This document shows, in pieces, positions 16,797 to 25,099 of a stretch of DNA of 53,188 nt. The stretch's first letter is position 1; every line of letters begins with the position of its first letter. Below the pieces are notes generated by a model. That model saw only the letters and a list, made by a program, of their open reading frames with translations. It had not been told where the DNA came from and searched no databases. Source of the DNA: JBBSUQ01 sp964389755 (GTDB lineage Bacteria > Bacteroidota > Bacteroidia > Flavobacteriales_D > Crocinitomicaceae); assembly GCA_964389755.1 (NCBI GenBank), contig CAYMEW010000030.1, positions 1 through 53,188 of the forward strand, given 5' to 3'. The position numbers and the translations under genes are program-made.

Positions 16797-17336
16797 TTAA
16801 TCGGAAGCAGTTTCTTCGCAGCGGATTTTGAGTTTTTGTAGTCCGATATCAAAATCGCGGTTCATATTTTTGCGGATTAACCCGAACAGTTTGATGATAT
16901 TCATAGGGTAGGGAGTGCGGCTCCGAATTCCCCAGGTAACGTCTGTTATATCCTTATCGTACGCTTTAATTCGGATAAATGCTTCTGCGGTTCCTTTAAA
17001 GGGCCGGATAAACTCGATACGCGAGTCCATTTGCTGGTTTTCGAGTATTCCCGTAATTGTCTGGCTTCCGGCGCCCACTTCTTTTTGGGAACTGTCCCAA
17101 CGATAATGCGATCCCGGTTTACCGGGGTCTCCGCTAAATTCGCGCAGCATAGACGGATCTTTGCCACTCCACGGACTCCAGGTGTCGGTAGCTTCAAGAC
17201 TACTCACATGCGGCCACACCCTTTCTGCAGGTGCTTTGATACGGATCGATCTTTCATATTGCCAGCCGGTTCCAATAATGCCGGCTGTGATCAATAACAG
17301 CGCAAGGAATGCGCCAAGGATGTAGAGTGCAATCAT
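16797..17336 (-). CDS. SRPBCC (START-like) protein with N-terminal membrane anchor
   Basis: A 179-residue protein with one N-terminal hydrophobic helix (residues 3-24) followed by a polyketide cyclase/START-like SRPBCC domain: IRIKAPAERVWPHVSSL, WSPWSGKDPSM, YRWDSSQKEVGAGSQTI and RNMNRDFDIGLQKLK at the end. SRPBCC folds bind hydrophobic ligands; this ligand is unknown. It is the last gene after natA, natB and the Trp-repeat protein, 54 nt downstream of the latter, and is probably part of that transcript. A paralogue with the same plan lies at 41944-42510. Confidence 0.88.
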   Translation of the reverse strand: MIALYILGAFLALLLITAGIIGTGWQYERSIRIKAPAERVWPHVSSLEATDTWSPWSGKDPSMLREFSGDPGKPGSHYRWDSSQKEVGAGSQTITGILENQQMDSRIEFIRPFKGTAEAFIRIKAYDKDITDVTWGIRSRTPYPMNIIKLFGLIRKNMNRDFDIGLQKLKIRCEETASD

Positions 17337-17390
17337 AATCGTTTTCGTTTAGCGTTCTTAAGAAAACAATCAACTAAATAAAATGTTCGT

Positions 17391-17867
17391 CTAACTATTT
17401 GTAATCGAGGCCTGAATCAGTACGAACAGGATGGCAATTTGCAATTCAATTTCCAGATCGTCGAGTTCTCCGGAAACGGTCCAGCGACTGAAATCGTCCG
17501 AAAAGGTCGTACTCGCTTTCCCGTTGACGTCCCCGGAAATGGTCCAGCGCTCTGCGTCGTCGATAAAAGTTTCACGTACATAAATGGTTTTTCCGTAACC
17601 ATGAATCTCCCACTTATCGTAGGAATCTGAAAAACTGGTGTACAGGCGTACCTCGGAGCCGATTTCCCACCTTGAAAAATCACCGCTGAAAGTCGGCTGA
17701 ATGCGTACGTCCCCGCAATCCCACCTCGAAAAATCGTTACTGAAGGTGGTGCGTAACGTCAGCCCGTCGAATTCCCAGCGACTGTTGTCGTTGCTAAAGG
17801 TTTGTCGCAAGGTCTGTGCGGAAGTAAATCCGCTTATAACAAGACAACAGAGAAGTAAAAAACGCAT
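17391..17867 (-). CDS. Secreted protein with six FSxDFSRW repeats, unknown function
   Basis: A 158-residue protein with signal peptide MRFLLLCCLVISGFTSAQ. I do not recognise a family. The mature protein consists of six tandem units around Trp residues 31, 49, 67, 86, 108 and 129 (spacing 18-22). The best-kept core is TFSxDFSRWxxxG, followed by a short beta-like segment such as LTLRT or VRIQP. The regular aromatic-acidic pattern suggests a small repetitive beta structure, each unit adding one Trp and one Phe. The last 20 residues are hydrophobic (LQIAILFVLIQ) and could anchor or pack the end. The gene begins 8 nt after natB, so it is cotranscribed with the NatAB exporter. Confidence 0.8.
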   Translation of the reverse strand: MRFLLLCCLVISGFTSAQTLRQTFSNDNSRWEFDGLTLRTTFSNDFSRWDCGDVRIQPTFSGDFSRWEIGSEVRLYTSFSDSYDKWEIHGYGKTIYVRETFIDDAERWTISGDVNGKASTTFSDDFSRWTVSGELDDLEIELQIAILFVLIQASITNS

Positions 17868-17875
17868 TTTTTAGC

Positions 17876-19066
17876 TTAAGATACGACATTTTGCTCATTG
17901 TCAAAGCGTTTGTACGAAACAAACACGGCAGCGACGGCCAGCAAAAGCATGATTCCGAAGCTCAGCAGGAGGAGGGAAGGATCGAGTGTACCGGCAATCA
18001 GTTCCTTGGTTGACAGCACAATGTTGACTACCGGGATACAGGCCGTTACCGCGTTGAGCTCGATGCCCGGGAAAAAACCGACCATGGCCGGCAGGACCAT
18101 CACGATGTTCAAAGGAGTGATTATGCTCTGCGCTTCCTTGAAGGTTTTCGCATAAATACTGATCGGGATCATGACGCCGCTGAAGAATATCACGAGCGGG
18201 ATCAGCAGCCCGTAAAGCATAAGGATGAATTTTACGGACAATATACTGTGAATGATCGCGAGTAATTCTTCGTTCTCGACAACGTGCAACACTTCGATCG
18301 AAAGGTAAAGTCCGAGCAGTGCGCAGGTGGATGCCATCAACCCGGACAGAACGATCACGCCCATTTTACCGAACAGTAATTTCCAGCGTGCAACCGGTGT
18401 GGTGAGCAGTGTCTCCATGGTACCGCGTTCCTTTTCGCCGGTAAACAGGTCGATTGCCGGGTACATGCATCCGAGGAATCCGAAAGCGATGAATATGTAG
18501 GGGAGGAAGCCGCCGGCCAGTTTTCCGATCATTTCTTTGTCGGATGCGACATTTGCATAACTCGTTTCTACTGGAGTGACCTGCGAAAGATCGATGTTCA
18601 GTTCCTGGAAACGCTTTACACGGTTCTTTTCCTCGATCGTCTGAGCGTACGTTTTGGCACGTTCCTGCATTCCGATATCGGTGGCGTCGTAATAGAAACG
18701 CATGTGCGCGGTCGATCGTGTCTGAACGGCTTCGTTAAAACCGGCAGGTGCGAAAAGTCCAAGTTGAATACTGTCCTTGCGAATATCGGCGATCAGCGAG
18801 TTGGTGTCAGCATAGGCCACAAGTTCCTTTTTGCCATAGAGCGACGGAAGATCCTGCAGGTCTTTCAGGGCAATGTTCCCCTCAGGCACGACATATCCGA
18901 TCTTGAGTGTTTTATTGGCCGCACTTTCCTGGAAACTCGCACTGATGCCCACAAACACGTTCAATATTACGGGAAAGATCAGCACGGGAATCACGATCAT
19001 CATCATGAGCGTTCGCCGGTCGCGGAGCGTGTCTTTAAGTTCTTTTCGAAATACGGTGAATATCAT
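17876..19066 (-). CDS. ABC-2 type transporter permease, NatB-like
   Basis: A 396-residue inner-membrane protein. It starts with MIFTVFRKELKDTLRDRRTLMMMIVIPVLIFP, the usual NatB/YhaP opening with the first helix at residues 20-40. A large extracytoplasmic domain spans about 45-180. Five further helices lie between about 185 and 390, including the conserved LFTGEKERGTMETLLTTPV motif. NatB-type permeases export sodium, antibiotics or lipophilic compounds. It overlaps the ATPase gene natA by 4 nt and is followed 8 nt later by the Trp-repeat secreted protein. The substrate cannot be read from the sequence. Confidence 0.93.
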   Translation of the reverse strand: MIFTVFRKELKDTLRDRRTLMMMIVIPVLIFPVILNVFVGISASFQESAANKTLKIGYVVPEGNIALKDLQDLPSLYGKKELVAYADTNSLIADIRKDSIQLGLFAPAGFNEAVQTRSTAHMRFYYDATDIGMQERAKTYAQTIEEKNRVKRFQELNIDLSQVTPVETSYANVASDKEMIGKLAGGFLPYIFIAFGFLGCMYPAIDLFTGEKERGTMETLLTTPVARWKLLFGKMGVIVLSGLMASTCALLGLYLSIEVLHVVENEELLAIIHSILSVKFILMLYGLLIPLVIFFSGVMIPISIYAKTFKEAQSIITPLNIVMVLPAMVGFFPGIELNAVTACIPVVNIVLSTKELIAGTLDPSLLLLSFGIMLLLAVAAVFVSYKRFDNEQNVVS

Positions 19067-19839
19067 ACGGGCTTATTTTCTGTTTGTCGGACAAGGTGAA
19101 TAAATTCGGAAGTCAGGTTCTCCGTTTGCATGTTTTCACGGAAATTTTCCATGGTACCGGAATAGATAAGTTTCCCTTTGTGAATAATAGCCAGATCATC
19201 GCAAAGCAGGTCTACCTCACTCATGATATGACTGGAAAAAATGACGGTCTTTCCTTCCGAACGGCAGTCGCGGATCAACCGGATGATGTTTTCCGCCGTG
19301 ATCACGTCCAGTCCGCTGGTAGGTTCGTCGAATACCACGATGTCCGGGTTGTGGATCATTGTACGGCTGATCGACACTTTTTGCTTCATCCCGGTACTGA
19401 GCTTCCCGATGCGTTTGTCCTTAAAATGATGCATATCGAGCAGGTCGAACAGCATTTTCTTGCGCTGCCTCATCTCCTGCTCCGGAACGCCGTACAATCG
19501 CCCGAAATAATCGATCAGTTCGTTGGGCGTCAGCCTTGCATATAACCCGGTTGATCCTGTTAAGAACCCAATGTGCCGGCGAGCCTCTCCCGGGTTTTTA
19601 ACGGCATCGGTGCCATTGAGTAAGATGCTTCCGGAGGTCGGTTTGAAGATCGTGGACAGCATGCGCATGGTCGTCGTTTTTCCCGCGCCGTTCGGCCCGA
19701 GCAGCGAGAATACGCGACCCGGTTCGCAGCGGAAGGAGACATCGTCTACTGCGACGGCTTTTGCCTGGTCCGTGTTCAGTTCTTTTTTCTGCTGCCTTGT
19801 CAGGACAAATTCCTTGCGCAGGTTGGAAACTTCAATCAT
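19063..19839 (-). CDS. ABC transporter ATP-binding protein, NatA-like
   Basis: A 258-residue ATPase, partner of the NatB-like permease. Walker A GPNGAGKTTTM, Q-loop region GFLTGSTGLY, signature LSTGMKQKVS, Walker B IVVFDEPTSGLD and H-loop SSHIM are all intact. I choose ATG 19839 (MIEVSNLRKEF). A GTG at 19860 would add seven residues but coincides with the last base of the TATCTTCG promoter box at 19860-19867, so it would lie upstream of the mRNA start. The C-terminal GKLIYSGTMENF region is normal. It is the first gene of the natA-natB-repeat protein-SRPBCC unit. Confidence 0.95.
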   Translation of the reverse strand: MIEVSNLRKEFVLTRQQKKELNTDQAKAVAVDDVSFRCEPGRVFSLLGPNGAGKTTTMRMLSTIFKPTSGSILLNGTDAVKNPGEARRHIGFLTGSTGLYARLTPNELIDYFGRLYGVPEQEMRQRKKMLFDLLDMHHFKDKRIGKLSTGMKQKVSISRTMIHNPDIVVFDEPTSGLDVITAENIIRLIRDCRSEGKTVIFSSHIMSEVDLLCDDLAIIHKGKLIYSGTMENFRENMQTENLTSEFIHLVRQTENKPV

Positions 19840-19859
19840 AGTGGAGCGATCTTTTTGCA

Positions 19860-19867
19860 CGAAGATA
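19860..19867 (-). promoter_or_regulatory. -7 box (TATCTTCG) for the natAB unit
   Basis: TATCTTCG on the minus strand fits TAnnTTYG and ends 20 nt before the ATG at 19839. It decides against the upstream GTG start. Confidence 0.55.
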
Positions 19868-19935
19868 GAAAAAGTGTCGGCACATTGTGTCGCTTGAGGA
19901 TATCCGGTTGGTTTTTTCCGTGAACGGACAAATAA

Positions 19936-20946
19936 CTATTCGCAGATGCGCCCGATGTGTTTACCGGTGCGGTATTGTTCGTCGATGAGTTTCATTTCTT
20001 CGATGAATTCCGCGCTCGGCGGCGTATTTTGCAAAGCGGTGAGGTCGGGTTGCCCGGCATCTACCCAGGCCGTATACCAGATCGAACCGACAGCAATGAT
20101 GGCAGCACGCAGGCGCCGTTCGACCATGTTGTTCATGCGTTTGTGGTATTCCTGGGAGAATTCATACGAATAGACCGAAACAGTAACGCGTCCGCGCTGT
20201 TCGTAGCTGTATTTCTTATCGGTCGGGAATTCTGCGGTTAATTGTCGTTCGATACCAAGTACCGAATCCACGGCGAGGTGAGAGGCAAGAACAGCATTCC
20301 AGATAAAGGAACTCAGGTCCTTTACGTATGTTCCCTTGCCGACAAAGTAATCGTAGTCTTCGGCATTGATCTCCACAAGCCGGCTTTCCCAAAGTCCGTG
20401 GATACCTTTTTGACCCGTCATCTGGCCGTTATAATTTTCAGTCGTGTGAAGCGGAACGTGTGCATCTCCGATGTAGTGGCCGATATCGGCCGAATATTTC
20501 AGGATCAGGTCTACATTGCGGGTTTCGAAAGCGCGTTGGAGTTTTAGTTTCATCAACAGAACGTGCCAGGGAACGATTCCGTAAGCCTGGAGCGTGTCTT
20601 CGGAGAACTTTTCAACGGCATCGTACCAGTTGCGCGGCACGATCTCAAACGGATCTTCTCCGGCTCGTGCGTAATGATCAATGTCGATGTAATGGCACTG
20701 TGCTTCGCCTTCCACGGCGTAGCGGCGTTTGTCCGGATCCACGGCGTGCTCGGTAAGGTATTCGATGTGTTCTTTGTAAAACCCGAACATTTCGGGCGGA
20801 AGTGTAAACGTGGCGACGCGGTTGATGCGCTTATGACCGAAAAAGCCCCAGCGTTTGAAACGATGCGTACCTTCACTGTTCGCGAGTAAGAACGGGAGCA
20901 GCAGTAGTAGTAAGTATCTTTTATTGCGAAATAACCAGTTTGCCAT
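19936..20946 (-). CDS. S1/P1 nuclease / zinc-dependent phospholipase C-like protein
   Basis: A 336-residue exported protein with a hydrophobic N-terminal signal (residues 10-24). It has the trinuclear-zinc fold shared by S1/P1 nucleases and phospholipase C: WGFFGHKRIN (W33, H38), HYIDIDHY, and HYIGDAHVPLHTTENYNG followed by GIHGLWESRLVE, the GDxHxPLH...H..W pattern. In this superfamily these residues hold three zinc ions that cleave phosphodiesters; the substrate (nucleic acid or phospholipid) cannot be decided. The start overlaps the end of comB by 26 nt. A downstream start would lose the signal peptide, so the overlap is accepted. Confidence 0.88.
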   Translation of the reverse strand: MANWLFRNKRYLLLLLLPFLLANSEGTHRFKRWGFFGHKRINRVATFTLPPEMFGFYKEHIEYLTEHAVDPDKRRYAVEGEAQCHYIDIDHYARAGEDPFEIVPRNWYDAVEKFSEDTLQAYGIVPWHVLLMKLKLQRAFETRNVDLILKYSADIGHYIGDAHVPLHTTENYNGQMTGQKGIHGLWESRLVEINAEDYDYFVGKGTYVKDLSSFIWNAVLASHLAVDSVLGIERQLTAEFPTDKKYSYEQRGRVTVSVYSYEFSQEYHKRMNNMVERRLRAAIIAVGSIWYTAWVDAGQPDLTALQNTPPSAEFIEEMKLIDEQYRTGKHIGRICE

Positions 20947-21643
20947 TTTTCAATATCGGGATTACTTCCGTCTGATTGGGAGTCAGGCAATACTTGATAT
21001 CCTCGTTCAGGTTCAGGTTCTTCAGCCGGCGGCGATGTGAACTTGATTTGAGGTAACCGAAGTAATTGTCTTTGGCAGAAAGATACAAATATTTTGCGGC
21101 AATCGACGAATCTTCATCGGAAGTATATCTCCCCGTGCTCAGCAGGTAATCCGAAATGGCACCGGCGCAAATAGTATCCTCGAGGTTAAATTTGTCCTGC
21201 CAGCCCGAACAGAGACAGAGCACGTTTTTATTTTGGGCAGAAAGCCATTCGGAGAGCGCCTGCAGGTTCAAAAATGATCCTACAACCACCATCTCCGCTT
21301 CACGCGCTATGTGCAGTGCTTTTGTTCCGTTAGTTGTGCTCAAAACGATTTCCTGGTCACGAAACTCTTCGCGCATGTATGAATAGGGCGAGTTCCCGAA
21401 ATCGAAACCTTCGACAATGCTTCCCTTGCGTTCGGCACCGGCGAGAAATCCGCGTTTTTTGTAGTCGAGGGCTTCTTCGATCGTGGCAACCGGAATTATT
21501 GAACGAACTCCATTGTGAAAAGCAGCGCAGATGGCACTTGTAGCACGGAGTACGTCAATGACCACCACGATCTCAAATTCATCTTTGAAGTACTGGTACT
21601 CTCCCGGAGTAAAACAAACTTCAATGTGTTTTCGTGTATCCAT
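20921..21643 (-). CDS. comB: 2-phosphosulfolactate phosphatase family protein
   Basis: A 240-residue enzyme of the ComB family: VVVIDVLRATSAICAAFHNG at the N-terminus, GAERKGSIVEGFDFGNSP, ILSTTNGT-like VLSTTNGTKAL and CSGWQDKFNLEDTICAG. In methanogens ComB makes sulfolactate for coenzyme M. In Bacteroidota it is widespread without that pathway and may act in sulfonate metabolism. A TAAATTCG box lies at 21653-21660, 9 nt before the ATG. The gene overlaps the S1/P1-like gene downstream by 26 nt. Confidence 0.92.
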   Translation of the reverse strand: MDTRKHIEVCFTPGEYQYFKDEFEIVVVIDVLRATSAICAAFHNGVRSIIPVATIEEALDYKKRGFLAGAERKGSIVEGFDFGNSPYSYMREEFRDQEIVLSTTNGTKALHIAREAEMVVVGSFLNLQALSEWLSAQNKNVLCLCSGWQDKFNLEDTICAGAISDYLLSTGRYTSDEDSSIAAKYLYLSAKDNYFGYLKSSSHRRRLKNLNLNEDIKYCLTPNQTEVIPILKNGKLVISQ

Positions 21644-21652
21644 TTACGGGAG

Positions 21653-21660
21653 CGAATTTA
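21653..21660 (-). promoter_or_regulatory. -7 box (TAAATTCG) for comB
   Basis: TAAATTCG on the minus strand, 9 nt upstream of the comB ATG, so the leader would be very short. Confidence 0.5.
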
Positions 21661-21684
21661 AACAAAAAGTGGGTTGGTTGGATG

Positions 21685-22005
21685 TCAGGAACGTACAGCT
21701 TTCGTTTTCTCGTTGCTCATCGGGCGTAAAATCTGGCTTTCGGCAAAGAATGTAGCGAAGGGGAGGAGTGAGGCAAGAATCATGATGAATGTGACCTTGA
21801 AAGGCCATTTTCCCTGTCGTGCATTCAATACAACCCAAACGCAGTAAGCAATAAAAAGGACTCCGTGGATCATTCCGACGATCTTGTTCGGCCACAAAAT
21901 GTCGTACCCGTATTTAAGGGGCATGGTCAGTGCGAAAAGCAGGTAGGAAATGCCTTCCAGGATAGCAAGCAGGCGCAATTGGCCGAGTAATGTGTTCAGA
22001 TTCAT
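21685..22005 (-). CDS. DUF3817 family membrane protein
   Basis: A 106-residue protein with three predicted helices (about residues 9-30, 43-63 and 70-90). The sequence LRLLAILEGISYLLF, MPLKYGYD and VGMIHGVLFIAY matches DUF3817, a small integral membrane family of unknown function. It overlaps the uvrB stop by 4 nt and is cotranscribed with it. No functional link with UvrB is known. Confidence 0.9.
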   Translation of the reverse strand: MNLNTLLGQLRLLAILEGISYLLFALTMPLKYGYDILWPNKIVGMIHGVLFIAYCVWVVLNARQGKWPFKVTFIMILASLLPFATFFAESQILRPMSNEKTKAVRS

Positions 22006-24035
22006 GCTTTTGTTTTTTTGAGTGCCTCAAGGGCAAAAAGTTCGTCGCGTAAACGGGCTGCTTCAATGAAATCCAGATCTTTGGCCGCCTTTTCCATTTG
22101 TTTGCGCGTATTGGTGATCGATTTTTCGAGTGCTTCCAGGCTCATGTGCTGGATTACCGGGTCGTTTACGATTCCCGTTTCGCTTTCCTGCGCATATTCT
22201 TTACGCTGATTTCGTGTTTCTTCGTCGCCGTCAGCCACCTTCGTCGAACGCAGGATCACATCTTTGGACTTGGTGATCTGTGTCGGGGTGATGCCGTGTT
22301 CTTCATTATATTCCATCTGAAGTCCGCGTCTGCGCGCAGTTTCATCGATCGTTTTCTGCATCGAGTCGGTGATCTTATCGGCGTACATGATGACCATCCC
22401 GTTGACATTTCGTGCGGCACGACCAACGGTTTGCACCAGCGAGCGCTCGTTTCTAAGGAAACCTTCCTTGTCGGCATCGATAATGGCTACCAGTGATACT
22501 TCCGGGAGATCGAGTCCTTCGCGAAGCAGGTTTACACCGATCAGTACGTCGAATTCGCCAAGTCGCAACTGGCGCAGGATCTCGACCCGTTCGATGGTGT
22601 CAATATCGCTGTGGATGTAACGGCATTTAATGCTCATGCGATCGAGGTACTTTTGAAGTTCTTCGGCCATGCGCTTTGTGAGCGTGGTTACCAGCACCCG
22701 TTCGTTGCGTTCAATGCGAATATGTATTTCTTCGATCAGGTCGTCGATCTGGTTTTTGCTCGGCCTTACTTCGATGATCGGATCTAACAAACCGGTCGGA
22801 CGGATCAACTGTTCGACCACCACGCCTTCCGATTTTGCAAGTTCATAGTCTGCCGGAGTAGCGGATACGTAGATCGCCTGGTTTACGAGTGTTTCGAACT
22901 CATCGAATTTCAGTGGACGGTTGTCCATCGCCGCCTGGAGCCGGAATCCGTAATCCACCAGGTTGATCTTCCGCGCGCGGTCTCCGCCGTACATGGCCCC
23001 GATCTGAGGCACGGTTACGTGACTTTCATCCACCACGAGCAAATAATCATCCGGGAAGTAATCGAGCAGGCAGAACGGTCGCGTTCCGGGCAGTCGCTGA
23101 TCAAAGTAGCGCGAGTAATTCTCAATACCCGAACAATATCCGAGTTCACGCATCATCTCCATATCGTAGGTTACGCGTTCTTCGAGGCGTTTGCCTTCGA
23201 TGATCTTTCCTTCTTTGCGAAATGCCTCAACCTGTGTCACCATGTCTTCCCCGATCTGGTTGATGGCGCGGCGCGTTGTTTCAGGACTGCTGACAAAGAT
23301 ATTTGCCGGGTAAATGTTTATCTCCTGGTAGGTATCCAGCTTTTTGGACGAAACCGGGTCAATGGCGGAAATATTTTCAATTTCGTCGCCCCAGAATTCC
23401 ACGCGCAGGGCATAATCAGCATATGCGAGAAAAATGTCGATCGTATCGCCGGTTACCCTGAACATACCGCGTTTGAATTCCACGTTTGCCCGCGAATAGA
23501 GGTTTTCCACCAGTTTATACAGGAACTTGTTTCGCGAGATGGTCATCCCGGTGCGGATGTGCATAATGCTGTTTGCAAATTCATGCGGATTCCCGATACC
23601 GTAGATGCAGGAAACGGATGATACAACGATCACATCCCGTCTCCCGGAGAGCAGGGAAGAGGTCGTGGAAAGCCGGAGTTTTTCGATCTCCTCGTTGATA
23701 GCCAGATCCTTTTCGATATACACATCGGTGACTGGCATATAGGCTTCCGGCTGATAGTAATCGTAATAGGACACAAAATACTCCACTGCATTTTCCGGGA
23801 AAAACTGCTTGAATTCACCATAGAGCTGTGCGGCAAGCGTTTTATTATGCGAAAGTACGAGCGTCGGGCGGTTGAGTTCCTTCACCACATTTGCTACCGA
23901 AAACGTTTTACCCGAACCGGTCACACCGAGCAACGTCTGATGCCTGACACCTTCCCGCACACCGGCCGTTAGCTGGGTAATTGCCTGTGGCTGGTCACCT
24001 GTGGGCTGGAATTCGGAAACGAGCTTAAAATCCAT
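22002..24035 (-). CDS. uvrB: Excinuclease ABC subunit B
   Basis: A 677-residue nucleotide excision repair helicase that loads onto DNA with UvrA and recruits UvrC for dual incision. Visible parts: Walker A GVTGSGKTFSVANV, the damage-probing beta-hairpin YYDYYQPEAYMP, DEXH-like VVDESHVTVPQIGAMY, motif VSATPADYE, the C-terminal helicase lobe IGVNLLREGLDLPEVS with QTVGRAARN, and a UVR domain at the end (MEKAAKDLDFIEAARLRDEL). Length and motif order are normal. A TAATTTTG box at 24050-24057 drives it, and DUF3817 follows with a 4-nt overlap. Confidence 0.98.
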   Translation of the reverse strand: MDFKLVSEFQPTGDQPQAITQLTAGVREGVRHQTLLGVTGSGKTFSVANVVKELNRPTLVLSHNKTLAAQLYGEFKQFFPENAVEYFVSYYDYYQPEAYMPVTDVYIEKDLAINEEIEKLRLSTTSSLLSGRRDVIVVSSVSCIYGIGNPHEFANSIMHIRTGMTISRNKFLYKLVENLYSRANVEFKRGMFRVTGDTIDIFLAYADYALRVEFWGDEIENISAIDPVSSKKLDTYQEINIYPANIFVSSPETTRRAINQIGEDMVTQVEAFRKEGKIIEGKRLEERVTYDMEMMRELGYCSGIENYSRYFDQRLPGTRPFCLLDYFPDDYLLVVDESHVTVPQIGAMYGGDRARKINLVDYGFRLQAAMDNRPLKFDEFETLVNQAIYVSATPADYELAKSEGVVVEQLIRPTGLLDPIIEVRPSKNQIDDLIEEIHIRIERNERVLVTTLTKRMAEELQKYLDRMSIKCRYIHSDIDTIERVEILRQLRLGEFDVLIGVNLLREGLDLPEVSLVAIIDADKEGFLRNERSLVQTVGRAARNVNGMVIMYADKITDSMQKTIDETARRRGLQMEYNEEHGITPTQITKSKDVILRSTKVADGDEETRNQRKEYAQESETGIVNDPVIQHMSLEALEKSITNTRKQMEKAAKDLDFIEAARLRDELFALEALKKTKA

Positions 24036-24049
24036 GGGGAAATTTTAGG

Positions 24050-24057
24050 CAAAATTA
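24050..24057 (-). promoter_or_regulatory. -7 box (TAATTTTG) for uvrB
   Basis: A perfect TAnnTTTG match on the minus strand, 14 nt upstream of the uvrB ATG. Confidence 0.6.
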
Positions 24058-24102
24058 AGGATTTAAAGGGAAAGAAAGAAGTTCGCAGTAGGTGAATTGT
24101 CT

Positions 24103-24110
24103 TATATTTG
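24103..24110 (+). promoter_or_regulatory. -7 box (TATATTTG) for terC-dinB
   Basis: A perfect TAnnTTTG match in the divergent region between uvrB and terC, 35 nt before the terC ATG. The divergent uvrB box lies only 45 nt away, so the two promoters share this small region. Confidence 0.6.
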
Positions 24111-24145
24111 TAACGCTTATTTAAAACCTCGCAGAAGATACGTAC

Positions 24146-25099
24146 ATGTGGGTCTGGATCTTATTTTTCATTCTGATTTTCGGTTTACTGGCGCTTGACC
24201 TGGGCGTTTTTCACAAGAAAAAGGAAGTGGTCTCCTTCCGTGAATCAATGGTCTGGACAGCTGTTTGGGTTGGCCTGGCACTCTTATTCGGTGCACTGAT
24301 CTATTTCATGTACGACGTCAATTTCATGGGAATCAATAAGCGCGAATTGAGCCCCGCCACGGCTATGATCGACTACTACACAGGTTACCTCATTGAAGAA
24401 TCGTTGAGTTTGGACAATATTTTTGTGATTGCGATGATCTTCAAGTTCTTCAAGGTCGACCCGCGTTTTCAGCATAATATTCTGTTCTGGGGAATTCTCG
24501 GCGCCGTCTTTTTCAGGCTCGGCATGATCCTGGTCGGGGTTGCGGCACTCGATCGCTTTGAGTGGATGACTTACATTTTCGGAGGAATACTCATCTTTTC
24601 CGCGATTCGGATGTTCAAAAGCGACGATGAAAGCGAAAACTTCAAACAAAGTCTGGGCGTACGCCTGCTTTCCAAACTCTATAAGATCGACTGGGAAGAC
24701 CGTTCGGGCCGGTATTTCATCCGGCGGGACGGCGTTCACTATGCAACAACGCTTTTTGCGACGCTCGTGGTGGTCGAATTCTCGGATGTGATCTTCGCCG
24801 TGGATTCCATCCCGGCTATTTTTTCGGTAACACGTGATTCATTCATCGTATTTACTTCAAATATCTTTGCCATTCTCGGGCTTCGAAACCTTTATTTCTT
24901 CCTGGCGAACATGCTCGATCGTTTTCATTATATCAAGTACGCACTGGTCATCGTGTTGTTGTATGTCGGGGTAAAAATGATCATTGCCGAATACCTCGAT
25001 ATTCCGGCCTGGATATCACTCTGCGTAATTCTAACAGCGCTTGCCGCCGGAACGCTTTTTTCATTGTGGCATGCTCCGCCCGAAGAAGAAAATGAGTAA
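24146..25099 (+). CDS. TerC family membrane protein, Alx-like
   Basis: A 317-residue protein with about eight or nine membrane helices. It shows the TerC hallmarks: LDLGVFHKK near the N-terminus, GYLIEESLSLDNIFVIAMIF, ILFWGILGAVFFRLGMI, and the acidic VVVEFSDVIFAVDSIPAIF with FTSNIFAILGLRNLYF. TerC/Alx proteins are linked to manganese export, pH response and metallation of secreted proteins. The conserved acidic residues in the helices are present. It shares an 8-nt overlap (ATGAGTAA) with dinB. Confidence 0.95.
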   Translation: MWVWILFFILIFGLLALDLGVFHKKKEVVSFRESMVWTAVWVGLALLFGALIYFMYDVNFMGINKRELSPATAMIDYYTGYLIEESLSLDNIFVIAMIFKFFKVDPRFQHNILFWGILGAVFFRLGMILVGVAALDRFEWMTYIFGGILIFSAIRMFKSDDESENFKQSLGVRLLSKLYKIDWEDRSGRYFIRRDGVHYATTLFATLVVVEFSDVIFAVDSIPAIFSVTRDSFIVFTSNIFAILGLRNLYFFLANMLDRFHYIKYALVIVLLYVGVKMIIAEYLDIPAWISLCVILTALAAGTLFSLWHAPPEEENE

